Shown: piece by piece, positions 44,476-53,409 of the stretch | Layout of the letters: every line of letters starts with the position of its first letter | Position numbering within the stretch: position 1 is the first letter of the stretch | Notes under the pieces: generated by a model | What the model was told of the DNA's origin: nothing | Seen by the model: only the letters and a program-made list of their open reading frames with translations | Database searches by the model: none | Assembly: GCF_027533625.1 (NCBI RefSeq) | Contig: NZ_JAQAGZ010000006.1 | Span: 186,001 to 250,000, forward strand | Source of the DNA: Paenibacillus gyeongsangnamensis | GTDB taxonomy: Bacteria > Bacillota > Bacilli > Paenibacillales > NBRC-103111 | Length of the DNA stretch: 64,000 bases | Direction: 5' to 3' | Position numbers and translations under genes: made by a program

Positions 44476-44605
44476 TTGCATGGACGGGAGACGCGAAGTA
44501 GGTCGTCGAGACCTAACTAGTTATTTATCGCAGCAAAGAATGCCGGAAGGCTGGAATAGTTAAACTAATCGGAGACTATAAGTAAAAGTAAAGGTGAGGG
44601 ATCCG

Positions 44606-45124
44606 ATGTTATCGAATGAATTGCTTCAAAAGCTGAATGACCAAATGAACTACGAATTTTATTCCTCCCATGTTTACTTAGCGATGGCGGCGTATTGTTC
44701 AGCGGTAAGCTTCGATGGGTTCGCCAATTTTTTCATCGTCCAGGCGGAAGAGGAAAAGTTTCATGCGATGAAAATTTACCATTTCATTAACCGTCTCGGC
44801 AAGCGAGCGCTTATTGACGGTTTAAAAAGCCCGATCAATGAATATGACTCGCTACTTGATGCATTCGAGCAATCGTACGAGCACGAGAAAACGGTAACGA
44901 AGCGCATCTATGATCTTTCGGATGAAGCATTGAATGAAAGGGAGCATGCCACGATCAATTTCCTTAAGTGGTTCATTGATGAACAGGTCGAGGAAGAAGC
45001 GACGTTCGACAGCATTATCCAGAAGCTTAGGCGCATCGATAATGACAGCAATGCATTTTATATGCTGGATGCTGAGCTCGCCAAACGGACGTTCACTCCT
45101 CCGGCGAATGAAGGTACCCTGTAG
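44606..45124 (+). CDS. Ferritin
   Basis: 172 aa, non-haem ferritin of the FtnA type. Ferroxidase ligands appear in LNDQMNYEFYSSHVYLAMAAYC (Glu17-region), QAEEEKFHAMKIYHFIN (Glu, Glu, His) and FLKWFIDEQVEEEATF (Glu, Gln). It oxidises and stores iron in a 24-mer. ATG 44606 lies 6 nt after AAAGGTGAGG; a GTG at 44594 is in frame but overlaps that site. A small membrane gene follows after 24 nt. Confidence 0.93.
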   Translation: MLSNELLQKLNDQMNYEFYSSHVYLAMAAYCSAVSFDGFANFFIVQAEEEKFHAMKIYHFINRLGKRALIDGLKSPINEYDSLLDAFEQSYEHEKTVTKRIYDLSDEALNEREHATINFLKWFIDEQVEEEATFDSIIQKLRRIDNDSNAFYMLDAELAKRTFTPPANEGTL

Positions 45125-45148
45125 AAAAGAAAGGAGCCGGGTATAGCG

Positions 45149-45247
45149 ATGAGTTTGCTTCTGATGATTGGTGGACCGTTAGTTATTGTCAATGCAGCTC
45201 TCGTGCTGATGTTCGTAGCCTTCTCAAACCCGAATAAGCAATATTAA
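45149..45247 (+). CDS. Small 32-aa hydrophobic peptide
   Basis: One membrane helix (LLLMIGGPLVIVNAALVLMF) with tail SNPNKQY. AAAGGAGCCGGG lies upstream. It is 24 nt downstream of ferritin and before a terminator. Function unknown. Confidence 0.5.
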   Translation: MSLLLMIGGPLVIVNAALVLMFVAFSNPNKQY

Positions 45248-45324
45248 GATGATCTGAACCGGCCAAACATCCCTATTCGCGAGCTCTTCTGGCCGCAGTC
45301 CCAACGATGGATGCAGAATAAAAT

Positions 45325-45372
45325 AAAAGCAGGTGCGCCCATACGCAAGATGGGAAGGGCATCTGCTTTTTC
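45325..45372 (+). terminator. Terminator of the ferritin unit
   Basis: Imperfect stem AAAAGCAG-TGC-CCC / GGG-CAT-CTGCTTTT with a T-rich tail. Confidence 0.7.
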
Positions 45373-45448
45373 ATTTTAATTTATAGTTTATAGGTATAAA
45401 GAAACGTCTATTTCGACCATCCTTAAACAGAAGGGAGGTGAAATAGCC

Positions 45449-45601
45449 ATGGCAAAAGATGTATTGTGCGAAGTGAATTCCTGTAAGTATTGGGGGGCGG
45501 GTAATAAGTGCAACGCTTCCTCCATTTATGTTGTAAGCCACAATAAGCACGCGTCAAATTCGGAGGAAACGGATTGTAAGACCTTCGAACCAAAGATTTA
45601 A
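45449..45601 (+). CDS. DUF1540 domain-containing small Cys-rich protein
   Basis: 50 aa: DVLCEVNSCKYWGAGNKCNASSI...ETDCKTFEP. Four Cys at residues 7, 12, 21 and 43 in the C-x4-C-x8-C-x21-C pattern of DUF1540, a probable metal-binding fold. GAAGGGAGGTG precedes the ATG. Function is unknown. Confidence 0.85.
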   Translation: MAKDVLCEVNSCKYWGAGNKCNASSIYVVSHNKHASNSEETDCKTFEPKI

Positions 45602-45606
45602 GGTTG

Positions 45607-45636
45607 AGAGGGGCGGGTTAGCATGACTGCCCCTCT
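45607..45636. terminator. Bidirectional terminator
   Basis: AGAGGGGC/GCCCCTCT 8-bp stem between the convergent DUF1540 and L,D-transpeptidase genes. Confidence 0.5.
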
Positions 45637-46413
45637 TCACTCCAGCAATCCCAACGCTTCATACACCTTGATTGAAACGACACCGTTTGAAGTCAAACGA
45701 CTGTCGCGTTGAAATTGTTTTACGGCCGCGGTTGTATCCGAGCGGAATTTGCCGTTACATATCCCTTTGAAGTATCCGGCACTTTTCAAACGAGACTGGA
45801 TCAATTGTACGTCACCTCCGACGTCGCCTTCCGCCAAGTCCCTCGGTTTATGATTCGGGTCACCTAATATATGCCCATAAATGGTTACTTTTGTGCCGAG
45901 TGGAATCATCTCATATAATTCAATGACATCGCGATTGCGCATCCGTATGCATCCATGACTCAGATGCTGTCCAATGGAGTATGGCCTGTTTGTACCGTGA
46001 ATCCCGTAGCTTCCCCAAGGAACGTTTAAGCCAAGCCAGCGCGGGCCAAAGGAAGGCCCCCAATTTTTCCCTTTATATACAACCTGGTACTCTCCAACTG
46101 GAGTAGGGGTGGACGGATTTCCCACGGCAACGGGATATGTTTTGAATTTCTGTCCCTGTACCCGTACAACCAGTTGGTGAGATAGAGGGTAAACTTCGAT
46201 AGAATAAATTCCTTGGTCGGCCACAATTGGCAGGGAGGGGTCGGCATATGCAGGGTTGTAAGCCATTCCTATAATCATGGTTAAAATCAGTAAAGATATT
46301 GCAATGGACCTCACTAAAATCGACAAGGCTGCCCGACGCGGGAAGCGTTCGAAATTCGGCTTCCAGATAAAATCCATCATGTTATTTGTCATCTTGTTAA
46401 ACTCCATCCTCAT
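45637..46413 (-). CDS. L,D-transpeptidase (YkuD) with peptidoglycan-binding domain
   Basis: 258 aa. An N-terminal membrane segment (residues about 30-50) and signal-type region ending near AYADPSLP. The YkuD domain has YPVAVGNPSTPTPVGEY and the catalytic IHGTNRPYSIGQHLSHGCIRMRNRD with the nucleophile Cys. PG_binding_1 at the C-terminus (GGDVQLIQSRLKSAGYFKG...AVKQFQRDSRL). It forms 3-3 peptide cross-links in peptidoglycan outside the membrane. Several Met codons near the N-terminus make the start uncertain. Confidence 0.92.
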   Translation of the reverse strand: MRMEFNKMTNNMMDFIWKPNFERFPRRAALSILVRSIAISLLILTMIIGMAYNPAYADPSLPIVADQGIYSIEVYPLSHQLVVRVQGQKFKTYPVAVGNPSTPTPVGEYQVVYKGKNWGPSFGPRWLGLNVPWGSYGIHGTNRPYSIGQHLSHGCIRMRNRDVIELYEMIPLGTKVTIYGHILGDPNHKPRDLAEGDVGGDVQLIQSRLKSAGYFKGICNGKFRSDTTAAVKQFQRDSRLTSNGVVSIKVYEALGLLE

Positions 46414-46655
46414 CTTATCCGTTCATAACCACTTGGGATGAGCGGTGTCCAGCTTTTCCATTTGTTCAAGCAGATAGAAAGGCCCCATTCCTAGTAGTAT
46501 GTCAACTACGATTTTCATTTATAACTAAGGCGGGTATGAAATGCATCAGCCCCTGTTTCATCCATAAGAATGAAGACGAATCTAAATTTGGAATAGTTCC
46601 TCAGCACAAAGGAAATAATGGAATCAACTATAATGATGTGGAAAGAGGGCGCTGC

Positions 46656-47051
46656 ATGAATTGGTCTATGTGGTCGATTGAACGAGTTCTCATTTTGTTC
46701 GTCAGCCTGGCGTTTTTAATGATGAGTATACAAGTGACTATGTTTCATTATCGGCAAAATTTCAACCATAAAGCGATGTGGTCGCCGGTCATCTCCGCAC
46801 CGATTTTCTTCATAACGGGTATGATTCTGACCTGGTATAACGCCGGTTGGCTGCATACTTTATTTATGGTACTGATGTGGATTGGCGTCGTGTCGGGATT
46901 GATCGGCTTTTACTTCCATTTCCGGGGTGTAGGCGTTCGAGTTGGGGGATGGGCATTGCGCAATTTTCTCATCGGACCGCCGATCACGCTTCCATTAATG
47001 TATTCCGCCTTAAGCGTGCTTGGATTAATCGCAATCTACTGGAGGGCGTAG
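46656..47051 (+). CDS. Four-helix membrane protein, probable membrane partner of the GMC dehydrogenase
   Basis: 131 aa with four hydrophobic helices (ERVLILFVSLAFLMMSIQVTMF, VISAPIFFITGMILTWY, LHTLFMVLMWIGVVSGLIGFYFHF, LIGPPITLPLMYSALSVLGLIAI). ATG 46656 follows GGAAAGAGGGC; the longer upstream frame has no ribosome site. It starts a tight three-gene set with the subunit-3-like and GMC genes (7-nt gap, then a 4-nt overlap). No haem or metal ligand pattern is obvious, so its role as anchor or electron acceptor is an inference. Confidence 0.75.
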   Translation: MNWSMWSIERVLILFVSLAFLMMSIQVTMFHYRQNFNHKAMWSPVISAPIFFITGMILTWYNAGWLHTLFMVLMWIGVVSGLIGFYFHFRGVGVRVGGWALRNFLIGPPITLPLMYSALSVLGLIAIYWRA

Positions 47052-47058
47052 TAAGCCG

Positions 47059-47655
47059 ATGACAAACCAAAGTCGTTATCCGTCTTTCAATGTCATGAAC
47101 GAGAAGGATGAATGGGATGACCACACTCAAACCATCGTAACCTCCCGGTTGAAGCCGAGCAAAAGCTTGCATTTTCTTACCCCGAACGAGGCGGATATGG
47201 TAAAACAAATCAGTTCGCTCTTCGTGAACGATCGATCGCCGGAAGTGCTCGATTTCGTACTCGGTCATATCGATCAAACGATGCATCAATCACCCGGGGA
47301 AAGTCAAAGAAAAGAAGGCGTTCCCCAGGCTCAGGAGCTCATTAGGGCAGGACTCCAAGCCATCGAGCAAGGGGTGCAATCGCAATACTCTTCTTCTTTT
47401 GCGGATCTGGATCGGGCCAAGCAAAAGCAATATCTGCAGCATATTAGCGAATCCGTTGCCAAACCGCAAGAGATATGGAACGGAATTCCGCAAGAAGCGC
47501 TGTTTAGGAAGCTATTGAATTTAACGGTTGAATCATACTGCTCTCATCCGAAGGTATGGTCCGAAATCGGTTATGCCGGTCCGGCCTATCCGCGAGGATA
47601 TGTACGCACGCAGTTGGGACAATTGGATCCATGGGAGGCGCAGCCGGAACAATGA
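47059..47655 (+). CDS. Gluconate 2-dehydrogenase subunit 3 family protein
   Basis: 198 aa. FLTPNEADMVKQISSLFVND is the family opening (LTPxEaxxvxAixdri...), followed by helical regions and LLNLTVESYCSHPKVWSEIGYAGPAYPRGY at the C-terminus. There is no evident Tat signal. It is a small chaperone or electron-transfer subunit that accompanies GMC-type sugar or alcohol dehydrogenases. It overlaps the GMC gene by ATGA. Confidence 0.85.
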   Translation: MTNQSRYPSFNVMNEKDEWDDHTQTIVTSRLKPSKSLHFLTPNEADMVKQISSLFVNDRSPEVLDFVLGHIDQTMHQSPGESQRKEGVPQAQELIRAGLQAIEQGVQSQYSSSFADLDRAKQKQYLQHISESVAKPQEIWNGIPQEALFRKLLNLTVESYCSHPKVWSEIGYAGPAYPRGYVRTQLGQLDPWEAQPEQ

Positions 47656-49238
47656 TGAATCGAAAACATGCGAACGAAGAAGTAGATGTCGTAATCGTTG
47701 GAGCGGGTGCCGCAGGCGGCGTACTGGCTAAAGAATTAAGCGAAGCGGGCATGAGCGTTGTCATTCTGGATGCGGGGCCGTTCCGGGATCCGCAGAAGGA
47801 TTTTGCGAGCGATGAACTTTCGATGAGAAATCTGGGGTGGCAGGACACCCGGATTGTGGACGGCAGCGACCCGTTAACGATGGGGCATAACAATTCCGGC
47901 CGAGGTATCGGCGGAGGGACCGTTCACTTTACGGGAGTATTTTTGCGGTTTCACGATGCAGATTTCAAAGCAAGGACGATGGATGGCGTCGCGGACGATT
48001 GGCCGATCAGCTATGAGGATTTGGAGCCTTATTATGCAAGAAATGAAAAGGAAATTGCCGTTTCCGGGCCAAAGTATTTTCCATGGGGAAATTACAATGG
48101 TCCTTATCCGTATCCGGAAAGGGAACCTCTCAGCCCGAACGCGTACATGTTCATGAACGGGTGCGAGAAGCTCGGCATCTGCTCGTCCGTTGCTCCACTT
48201 GCCATTCTTTCCGCACCGTTCGAAGGCCGTCCTCCTTGCATCAATCGAGGCTTCTGCAATCAAGGGTGCATGCCCGACGCCAAATTCAGCACACTCATCG
48301 CACATATTCCGAAAGCGATCAAAGCCGGAGCCGAAGTGCTGGCAGATTGCATGGTAACCGAGGTATTAATGGGAAAGGACGGAAAGGCGAAAGGGGTTAC
48401 CTTCATTCACGATGGAAAAACGTATGAACAAAAAGCAAAAATCGTGATCGTATCCGCCTACGTGGTGGAGACGCCGAGGCTCCTTCTCAACTCCTCCAAT
48501 GCCCAGTTTCCTAATGGGCTTGCCAATTCCAGCGGTTGGGTCGGAAAATCCATCATGGTTCACAGCAGTCAAGATGTGTATGCCAAATTCGAAGATGAAA
48601 TCAGACTGTATAAAGGTACTCCCGTGTTAGCGGCTACCCAAGATTTTTATCGTACCGATCCGAAAAATAACTTTGTTCGTGGGTATACCCTACTTTCACA
48701 CGGAGCTAGGCCGCTCGAGTTTGCGGGCGGAATTTCGAAAGCAACGGGTGGGCCGGTATGGGGGGAACGATTTAGAGAGGCTTTACTCGACTACAACTAT
48801 TACGGAAGAATCACTCTGGTCGGCGAGGTTCTGCCGAGTGAGACGAATCGGGTTACATTGGTGGACGAAAAGGATGAGTACGGCTTGCCGCGCGCAAAAG
48901 TCACATTCAGTTACGGCGATAACGATCGGAAGCTCATCGACCATGCGGTAGGCAAAATGAGCGCAATACTGGGTGCAGCCGGCGGAAAAGCCGAATTCAT
49001 CATTCCGGATACCGCCCATATGATGGGGGGCTGCCGCATGGGGAATGATCCGAATTCCTCGGTTGTCAATTCCTATGGACAAACCCATGACATCCCGAAC
49101 CTGTTTATTTGTGACGCGAGTATATTTGTCACTTCGGGTGCTGGGAACCCCACGAATACGGTCATGTCGTTAGCCCTGAGAACAGCGGACTATATAAAGG
49201 AAAAAGCGAAAAAGCTGGAATTGACGAGGTCGGTTTAA
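47652..49238 (+). CDS. GMC family FAD-dependent dehydrogenase
   Basis: 528 aa. FAD-binding VDVVIVGAGAAGGVLAKELSEAGMSVVILDAG at the N-terminus, then GRGIGGGTVHFTG, and GMC_oxred_C with GGCRMGNDPNSSVVNSYG and TSGAGNPTNTVMSLALRTADYI. It oxidises a sugar, sugar acid or alcohol and would hand electrons to the membrane through the two genes upstream. ATG 47652 is chosen because it overlaps the preceding stop as ATGA. Substrate unknown; gluconate is only the family namesake. Confidence 0.92.
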   Translation: MMNRKHANEEVDVVIVGAGAAGGVLAKELSEAGMSVVILDAGPFRDPQKDFASDELSMRNLGWQDTRIVDGSDPLTMGHNNSGRGIGGGTVHFTGVFLRFHDADFKARTMDGVADDWPISYEDLEPYYARNEKEIAVSGPKYFPWGNYNGPYPYPEREPLSPNAYMFMNGCEKLGICSSVAPLAILSAPFEGRPPCINRGFCNQGCMPDAKFSTLIAHIPKAIKAGAEVLADCMVTEVLMGKDGKAKGVTFIHDGKTYEQKAKIVIVSAYVVETPRLLLNSSNAQFPNGLANSSGWVGKSIMVHSSQDVYAKFEDEIRLYKGTPVLAATQDFYRTDPKNNFVRGYTLLSHGARPLEFAGGISKATGGPVWGERFREALLDYNYYGRITLVGEVLPSETNRVTLVDEKDEYGLPRAKVTFSYGDNDRKLIDHAVGKMSAILGAAGGKAEFIIPDTAHMMGGCRMGNDPNSSVVNSYGQTHDIPNLFICDASIFVTSGAGNPTNTVMSLALRTADYIKEKAKKLELTRSV

Positions 49239-49723
49239 CCGGCCTTTTCGCATAAGTCCATATATTGTCGATAAGCAAAATCATCCGCACCTTGTTCAAC
49301 ATGAAGAGACCTATAATGCGTCGACGTTTGAGCTGCGTTCTTCAAAGCGGCTTGGTACGCAACAAGGTCTTTTGCTTTCTTATGCCGCAATTGGGTTAAA
49401 GCATCCATGAGATGAAAGTATTCATGAAAGAAAATAAAATACGGGAGTGCATTTGTACGGATTCGATAATGGGACATGACGAATTGTTCGTCTGCGGTGG
49501 TAAAACGGTCATATGGAATTTGAATACATATTTTGGCTTTTTTGCATTTTCGGTCCATAATAACCGAGCCGCCATAAAAGGGTCCCCAAGAAAGATGAAG
49601 CGAGCATGGGATGGCAAGTGGAAAACGGTTTGAAATCATCTCCAATTGATGAAATAGTCTTTTCTCCCAAACACGAATCCGCAGCTTTTTCCAATGATGG
49701 GTGAGTAACATTTTACGGAACAT
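49235..49723 (-). CDS. Predicted zinc metalloprotease, ImmA/IrrE-like
   Basis: 162 aa. FIFFHEYFHLMDALTQ provides an HExxH motif (His100, Glu101, His104), and HVEQGADDFAYRQYM 39 residues later gives a downstream Glu (Glu143) in an E-x-x-A-D-x-F-A context as in ImmA/IrrE and other M78-like gluzincins. The N-terminal 70 residues are basic and not recognised. GGAGGCGG precedes the ATG. It converges on the GMC gene with a 4-nt overlap. No repressor gene sits beside it, unlike phage or ICE ImmA. Confidence 0.6.
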   Translation of the reverse strand: MFRKMLLTHHWKKLRIRVWEKRLFHQLEMISNRFPLAIPCSLHLSWGPFYGGSVIMDRKCKKAKICIQIPYDRFTTADEQFVMSHYRIRTNALPYFIFFHEYFHLMDALTQLRHKKAKDLVAYQAALKNAAQTSTHYRSLHVEQGADDFAYRQYMDLCEKAG

Positions 49724-49886
49724 CGAACCGCCTCCTTTATTTCACCATACATCAGAGACCGATTCTTATACAATGTTAAAATGAAGGAAGTCCTTCATCG
49801 GCAAAGTAGTCAATAGCCCAAACGAATCTCAGTTCCTTCATGTATGCTTTATTAGGTGAATAACTATGTTTGGGGAGGAAGCATAC

Positions 49887-50585
49887 ATGTTCTATTTAAC
49901 GCCATGGACATCAGACCCATGGTTTCAACCTTCTTTACGTCCTATAAATGCTGTCTATCCAGGAACGTATCCATCTCCTTATGCGCGACCGGCTGTGCCA
50001 TTCTTAAGAAATGAATCTATTCCAATACAACATTCTGTATGTATCAGTAAAGCAGAAGTAGAATTAAACCAAGTTTTTCGATTGCTTTGGGAACAGCACG
50101 TAGCTTGGACGAGGATGCTTATCATAAGCATTGCAGCGAATTTGCCGGATGAAGCGTTGGTTACCGAACATCTCCTCCGGAATCCTCCTGATATGGCCGC
50201 CGTGTTTAAACGTTATTACGGTGAAGAGATCGCTGCACGCTTCAACAGTTTAATGCGAGATCATCTTGTATTGGCAGCTCAACTTGTTAAAGCGGCCAAG
50301 GCCGGCAATAAACAAGCCGCCGCCGAATTTGAGAAAAAATGGTACGCCAATGCGGATGAAATCGCCGCTTTCCTAAACCGTATCAACCCAAACTGGCCCA
50401 CGTCAGTCTTGATGAACATGCTGCATGAGCATTTGCGAATGACCAAAGATGAAGCAGTATTCAGGCTATCCAAAAAATATAAATCCGACATCGAGGCCTT
50501 TGATCAGATTGAGAAGCAGGCTCTGGAAATGGCGGATGCCTTTACAAAAGGGATTGTACAGCAATTTCCGCATGCTTTTAAGTAA
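49887..50585 (+). CDS. Helical-bundle protein of unknown function
   Basis: 232 aa. An N-terminal Pro/Tyr-rich tail (PWTSDPWFQPSLRPINAVYPGTYP) precedes two related helical repeats: LNQVFRLLWEQHVAWTRMLIISIAANLPDEALVTEHLLRNPPDMA and a second starting about residue 125 with HLVLAAQLVKAAKAGN. His and Glu positions recur. I recognise this type from Bacillus and Paenibacillus genomes without a reliable name. ATG 49887 follows GGGGAGGAAG; the longer frame from 49866 has no ribosome site. Confidence 0.6.
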   Translation: MFYLTPWTSDPWFQPSLRPINAVYPGTYPSPYARPAVPFLRNESIPIQHSVCISKAEVELNQVFRLLWEQHVAWTRMLIISIAANLPDEALVTEHLLRNPPDMAAVFKRYYGEEIAARFNSLMRDHLVLAAQLVKAAKAGNKQAAAEFEKKWYANADEIAAFLNRINPNWPTSVLMNMLHEHLRMTKDEAVFRLSKKYKSDIEAFDQIEKQALEMADAFTKGIVQQFPHAFK

Positions 50586-50677
50586 TCTTCATCATAAAAA
50601 TAACAATGGACATTTAATAAATAGGGGCATTCGCACATATGGTATGGAATAAAGGTACCATAGAAAGGAGCCTCGGC

Positions 50678-51484
50678 ATGTCCAATGAATTTGTGGCACG
50701 TTCTTTGGATGAAGTGAGATTTTGGTCACGTATAATGAAGGAGCACTCACTATTTCTTAGACTCGGATTCCGATGTGAGGATACTCAATTAATTAATGAA
50801 GCCAATCAATTCTATTCCATATTTGAAGCGATCGAAAATAGGGCGAATGCCTTTACAATTGGAGAGGATCCGCAGACGATCACAAGGTTTAACGAAGAAG
50901 TCCATAATGCCGCTTCTCACATTTGGGTGTTTAAAAGAAAAGTGCTCGGATTAATACTGCGCTGTCAACTTCCGGGAGCAAACAATTTTCCATTATTGGT
51001 CGATCATGTAAGCAGGGAAGCGAATTACTTTAGAAACCGGTTGGAGGAACTCAATGCAGGCAGGCTGGAGCCGCTTCCTGACGCTATTATCGACGAAAAC
51101 GTGTTCTTCCTGAGAATTATGGCTGATCATGCCAAGTTCATCAGTCATTTGCTTGATCCTTCTGAACGGAAGCTGGTAGAACAAGCCAACAATTTTAGTC
51201 ATGAATTCGACCAATTGTTATTTCAAGCCAGAGATTTGGATTCGATGCGTCCGCAATCGCAAACTGCCCCGCTTCTCGATCAGTTCCTTGACCAGAATAG
51301 GGTTTCCGTTAAATCTCTCCGTGACTTTAAGAAAACAGCGAGTGATTTAATCAATGCGTGCCGAATCAAAAGCATCATTCATCCTTTATTGGCGGATCAT
51401 GTGTTTCGTGAAGCTGAAAGATTTTTGCACATGATTGACATGTTCGAAAGCAGCTTGACTGGAAAACCTATGCCTGCCGAATAA
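50678..51484 (+). CDS. DUF2935 family protein
   Basis: 268 aa, two tandem DUF2935-type helical bundles: residues about 1-130 (VRFWSRIMKEHSLFLRLGFRCED...VFKRKVLGL...LLVDHVSREANYF) and 135-265 (NVFFLRIMADHAKFISHLLDPSER...FKKTASDLINA...LLADHVFREAERFL). In each repeat an EH or DH with a later DHVxREA gives a His/Glu arrangement suggestive of a metal site. AAAGGAG precedes ATG 50678. Lies close downstream of another helical-bundle gene; function unknown. Confidence 0.85.
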   Translation: MSNEFVARSLDEVRFWSRIMKEHSLFLRLGFRCEDTQLINEANQFYSIFEAIENRANAFTIGEDPQTITRFNEEVHNAASHIWVFKRKVLGLILRCQLPGANNFPLLVDHVSREANYFRNRLEELNAGRLEPLPDAIIDENVFFLRIMADHAKFISHLLDPSERKLVEQANNFSHEFDQLLFQARDLDSMRPQSQTAPLLDQFLDQNRVSVKSLRDFKKTASDLINACRIKSIIHPLLADHVFREAERFLHMIDMFESSLTGKPMPAE

Positions 51485-51511
51485 GGTATTGCCTAGGCCG
51501 TACAACATTAG

Positions 51512-51546
51512 AACCTGTAGGGGGAGAAACCCTCTACAGGTTTTAT
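51512..51546 (+). terminator. Terminator of the DUF2935 gene
   Basis: AACCTGTAG/CTACAGGTT stem (51512-51520 with 51534-51542) then TTATATTT. Confidence 0.8.
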
Positions 51547-51685
51547 ATTTGAAACCAAGAATGACCATTACAGGAACAAATTGATACAACCTTATAACCC
51601 CGCGTGTAAAAAAACTGTAATAAGTTTCGATTAGAGTGATTTTGCAAGGAGAATAAAATGAAGGGGTTGCTGGAGGATGGAAACG

Positions 51686-51847
51686 ATGTATTCCAGATTA
51701 ACTCGATTTTTCCAATACGCGATTACTTTATGGATATGGAAGACCATCTATTACATAGCCATCCTAGTCGGGCTATTATGGATTTACGGTATACACTCGG
51801 AGCAGCCCGAACCTTCCGGCGGGACTTTCATTTATAACGGTTTTTAG
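51686..51847 (+). CDS. dltX: D-alanylation accessory protein DltX
   Basis: 53 aa: one N-terminal hydrophobic helix (ITLWIWKTIYYIAILVGLLW) and the invariant C-terminal FIYNGF of DltX (consensus FIYNxF). ATG 51686 lies 9 nt after GGAGG; an in-frame ATG at 51677 touches that site. The gene directly precedes dltA with a 5-nt gap. DltX is a membrane peptide that takes part in D-alanine transfer onto teichoic acids via its C-terminal motif. Confidence 0.9.
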   Translation: MYSRLTRFFQYAITLWIWKTIYYIAILVGLLWIYGIHSEQPEPSGGTFIYNGF

Positions 51848-51852
51848 GTGAT

Positions 51853-53409
51853 ATGATGACACGGATTATAGCTGCTTTAGAAGACGTTTACAGAACCTTC
51901 TCTGATCGCATAGCCTTTACTAACCAGCAAATGAATCTTACTTATCGGGAGCTGTGGGAGCAATCCGATGCGTTGGCCGCTTGGATGCTTGAACAATCGC
52001 CTGCTGAAAATGAACGGCCTGTTGTGCTTTACGGTCATATGGAACCTCTCCTGCCGGTTTGTTTCTTGGCATGTATGAAAGCTGGAAAAGCTTATATTCC
52101 TTTGGATTCTTCTTTGCCGGATAAAAGGGTGGAGCGGATCGTGCTCAGCTCCGGTGCCGGCATAGTGCTCTCACCGGCTAGATTTCCTTTCGCTTCTTTA
52201 CCTTCCGGTGTCCGTTTAGTTGATTCCTCAAGCGGAGGCAGCATGTCATTGGATGATATTATTCACAGCCACGCCGCCAGGAAACCTGATCCGGCTGCAA
52301 GGATGAGAGAAGATGGAACTGTTTATATCATTTATACGTCGGGCAGTACGGGGGATCCCAAAGGGGTTCCCATTTCACAAAAGAACCTGCTGAGCTTCGA
52401 AGGTTGGATGCGCGATGCATTTCCTTTTTCTCCGGAAGATGTGGTTCTGAATCAGGCACCGTTTTCTTTTGACTTATCGGTGATGGGGGTTTATCCCGCT
52501 TTTCTAGCAGGGGCTTCCTTGTGGACCGCGGATCAGGCACTTATCGGAAAGCCGAAGCTTATGTTTGAAGCCATGAGCCGTTCCGGACTTAGCGTATGGA
52601 TTTCTACCCCGTCGTTCGCAGAAATCTGCTTAATGGAACCGTCTTTTTCCGAGAAGCTGCTGCCTCGGCTTAGGATGTTTCTGTTCTGCGGGGAAATGCT
52701 GCCGTCCCGAACGGTTCGCAAGCTGATGGAGCGGTTCCCAGGGACTTCCATAGTCAATACGTACGGTCCGACGGAAGCAACGGTTGCGGTGACTTCTATT
52801 ATTGTCGACTCTAACCTGCTTGCGGTCAATCCTCAATTGCCGGTAGGGACTTGCAAGCCCGATTGCCGCATTCGTATTTGGGACGAAGAGGAAAGAGAAG
52901 TCCGTGAGGGTGAAAAGGGGGAAATCGTAATATGCGGTCCTAGCGTAAGCTATGGTTACTTCGCCAACGACGAGAAGACGTCCGGATCCTTCCGCAGCAT
53001 CAATGACCGTGATTTGGGTATCACCCGTGCTTATAAAACAGGCGATCTCGGCTATATTCAGGATGGCATGCTGATCTGCTGCGGCCGCATCGATTTTCAA
53101 GTGAAGCTGCATGGTTACCGGATCGAATTGGAGGAAATCGAACACCGTCTGCGGGAATTGCCGGGAGTGAAATCGGGGGCTGTAGTTCCGCATTGGAAGG
53201 CCGAGGCTTGCGATTATTTAACGGCCTATGTCGTACCCGATGAACCGCCGGTTAGCGAAGTTGATACGGTTTCGGGGTGGAAAACTTTGTTAGCCGAACG
53301 CCTGCCGGCCTACATGATTCCCAGAAAATTCGTATTGCGGCCCGCACTTCCGATAAACGGCAACGGCAAGCTGGACCGTAAACGGCTCCAGCAGGAAGAG
53401 GCATTATGA
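51853..53409 (+). CDS. dltA: D-alanine--D-alanyl carrier protein ligase
   Basis: 518 aa adenylation enzyme. P-loop-like IIYTSGSTGDPKGVPIS, NTYGPTEATVAV, YKTGDLGYIQDG and the C-terminal Lys motif NGNGKLDRK are all present. It activates D-Ala and loads it on DltC. It overlaps dltB by 4 nt. Two ATGs (51853, 51856) follow TTTAGGTGAT. Confidence 0.95.
   Translation: MMTRIIAALEDVYRTFSDRIAFTNQQMNLTYRELWEQSDALAAWMLEQSPAENERPVVLYGHMEPLLPVCFLACMKAGKAYIPLDSSLPDKRVERIVLSSGAGIVLSPARFPFASLPSGVRLVDSSSGGSMSLDDIIHSHAARKPDPAARMREDGTVYIIYTSGSTGDPKGVPISQKNLLSFEGWMRDAFPFSPEDVVLNQAPFSFDLSVMGVYPAFLAGASLWTADQALIGKPKLMFEAMSRSGLSVWISTPSFAEICLMEPSFSEKLLPRLRMFLFCGEMLPSRTVRKLMERFPGTSIVNTYGPTEATVAVTSIIVDSNLLAVNPQLPVGTCKPDCRIRIWDEEEREVREGEKGEIVICGPSVSYGYFANDEKTSGSFRSINDRDLGITRAYKTGDLGYIQDGMLICCGRIDFQVKLHGYRIELEEIEHRLRELPGVKSGAVVPHWKAEACDYLTAYVVPDEPPVSEVDTVSGWKTLLAERLPAYMIPRKFVLRPALPINGNGKLDRKRLQQEEAL

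Noticed and set aside
46423..46488. 21-codon minus-strand frame starting MGPFYLLEQ
   Set aside because: CTAGGA lies too close to the ATG and nothing else supports translation.
51659..51836. Plus-strand frame MKGLLEDGNDVFQ overlapping dltX
   Set aside because: The overlapping frame encodes DltX with its FIYNGF end and proper ribosome spacing, so this one is a shadow.
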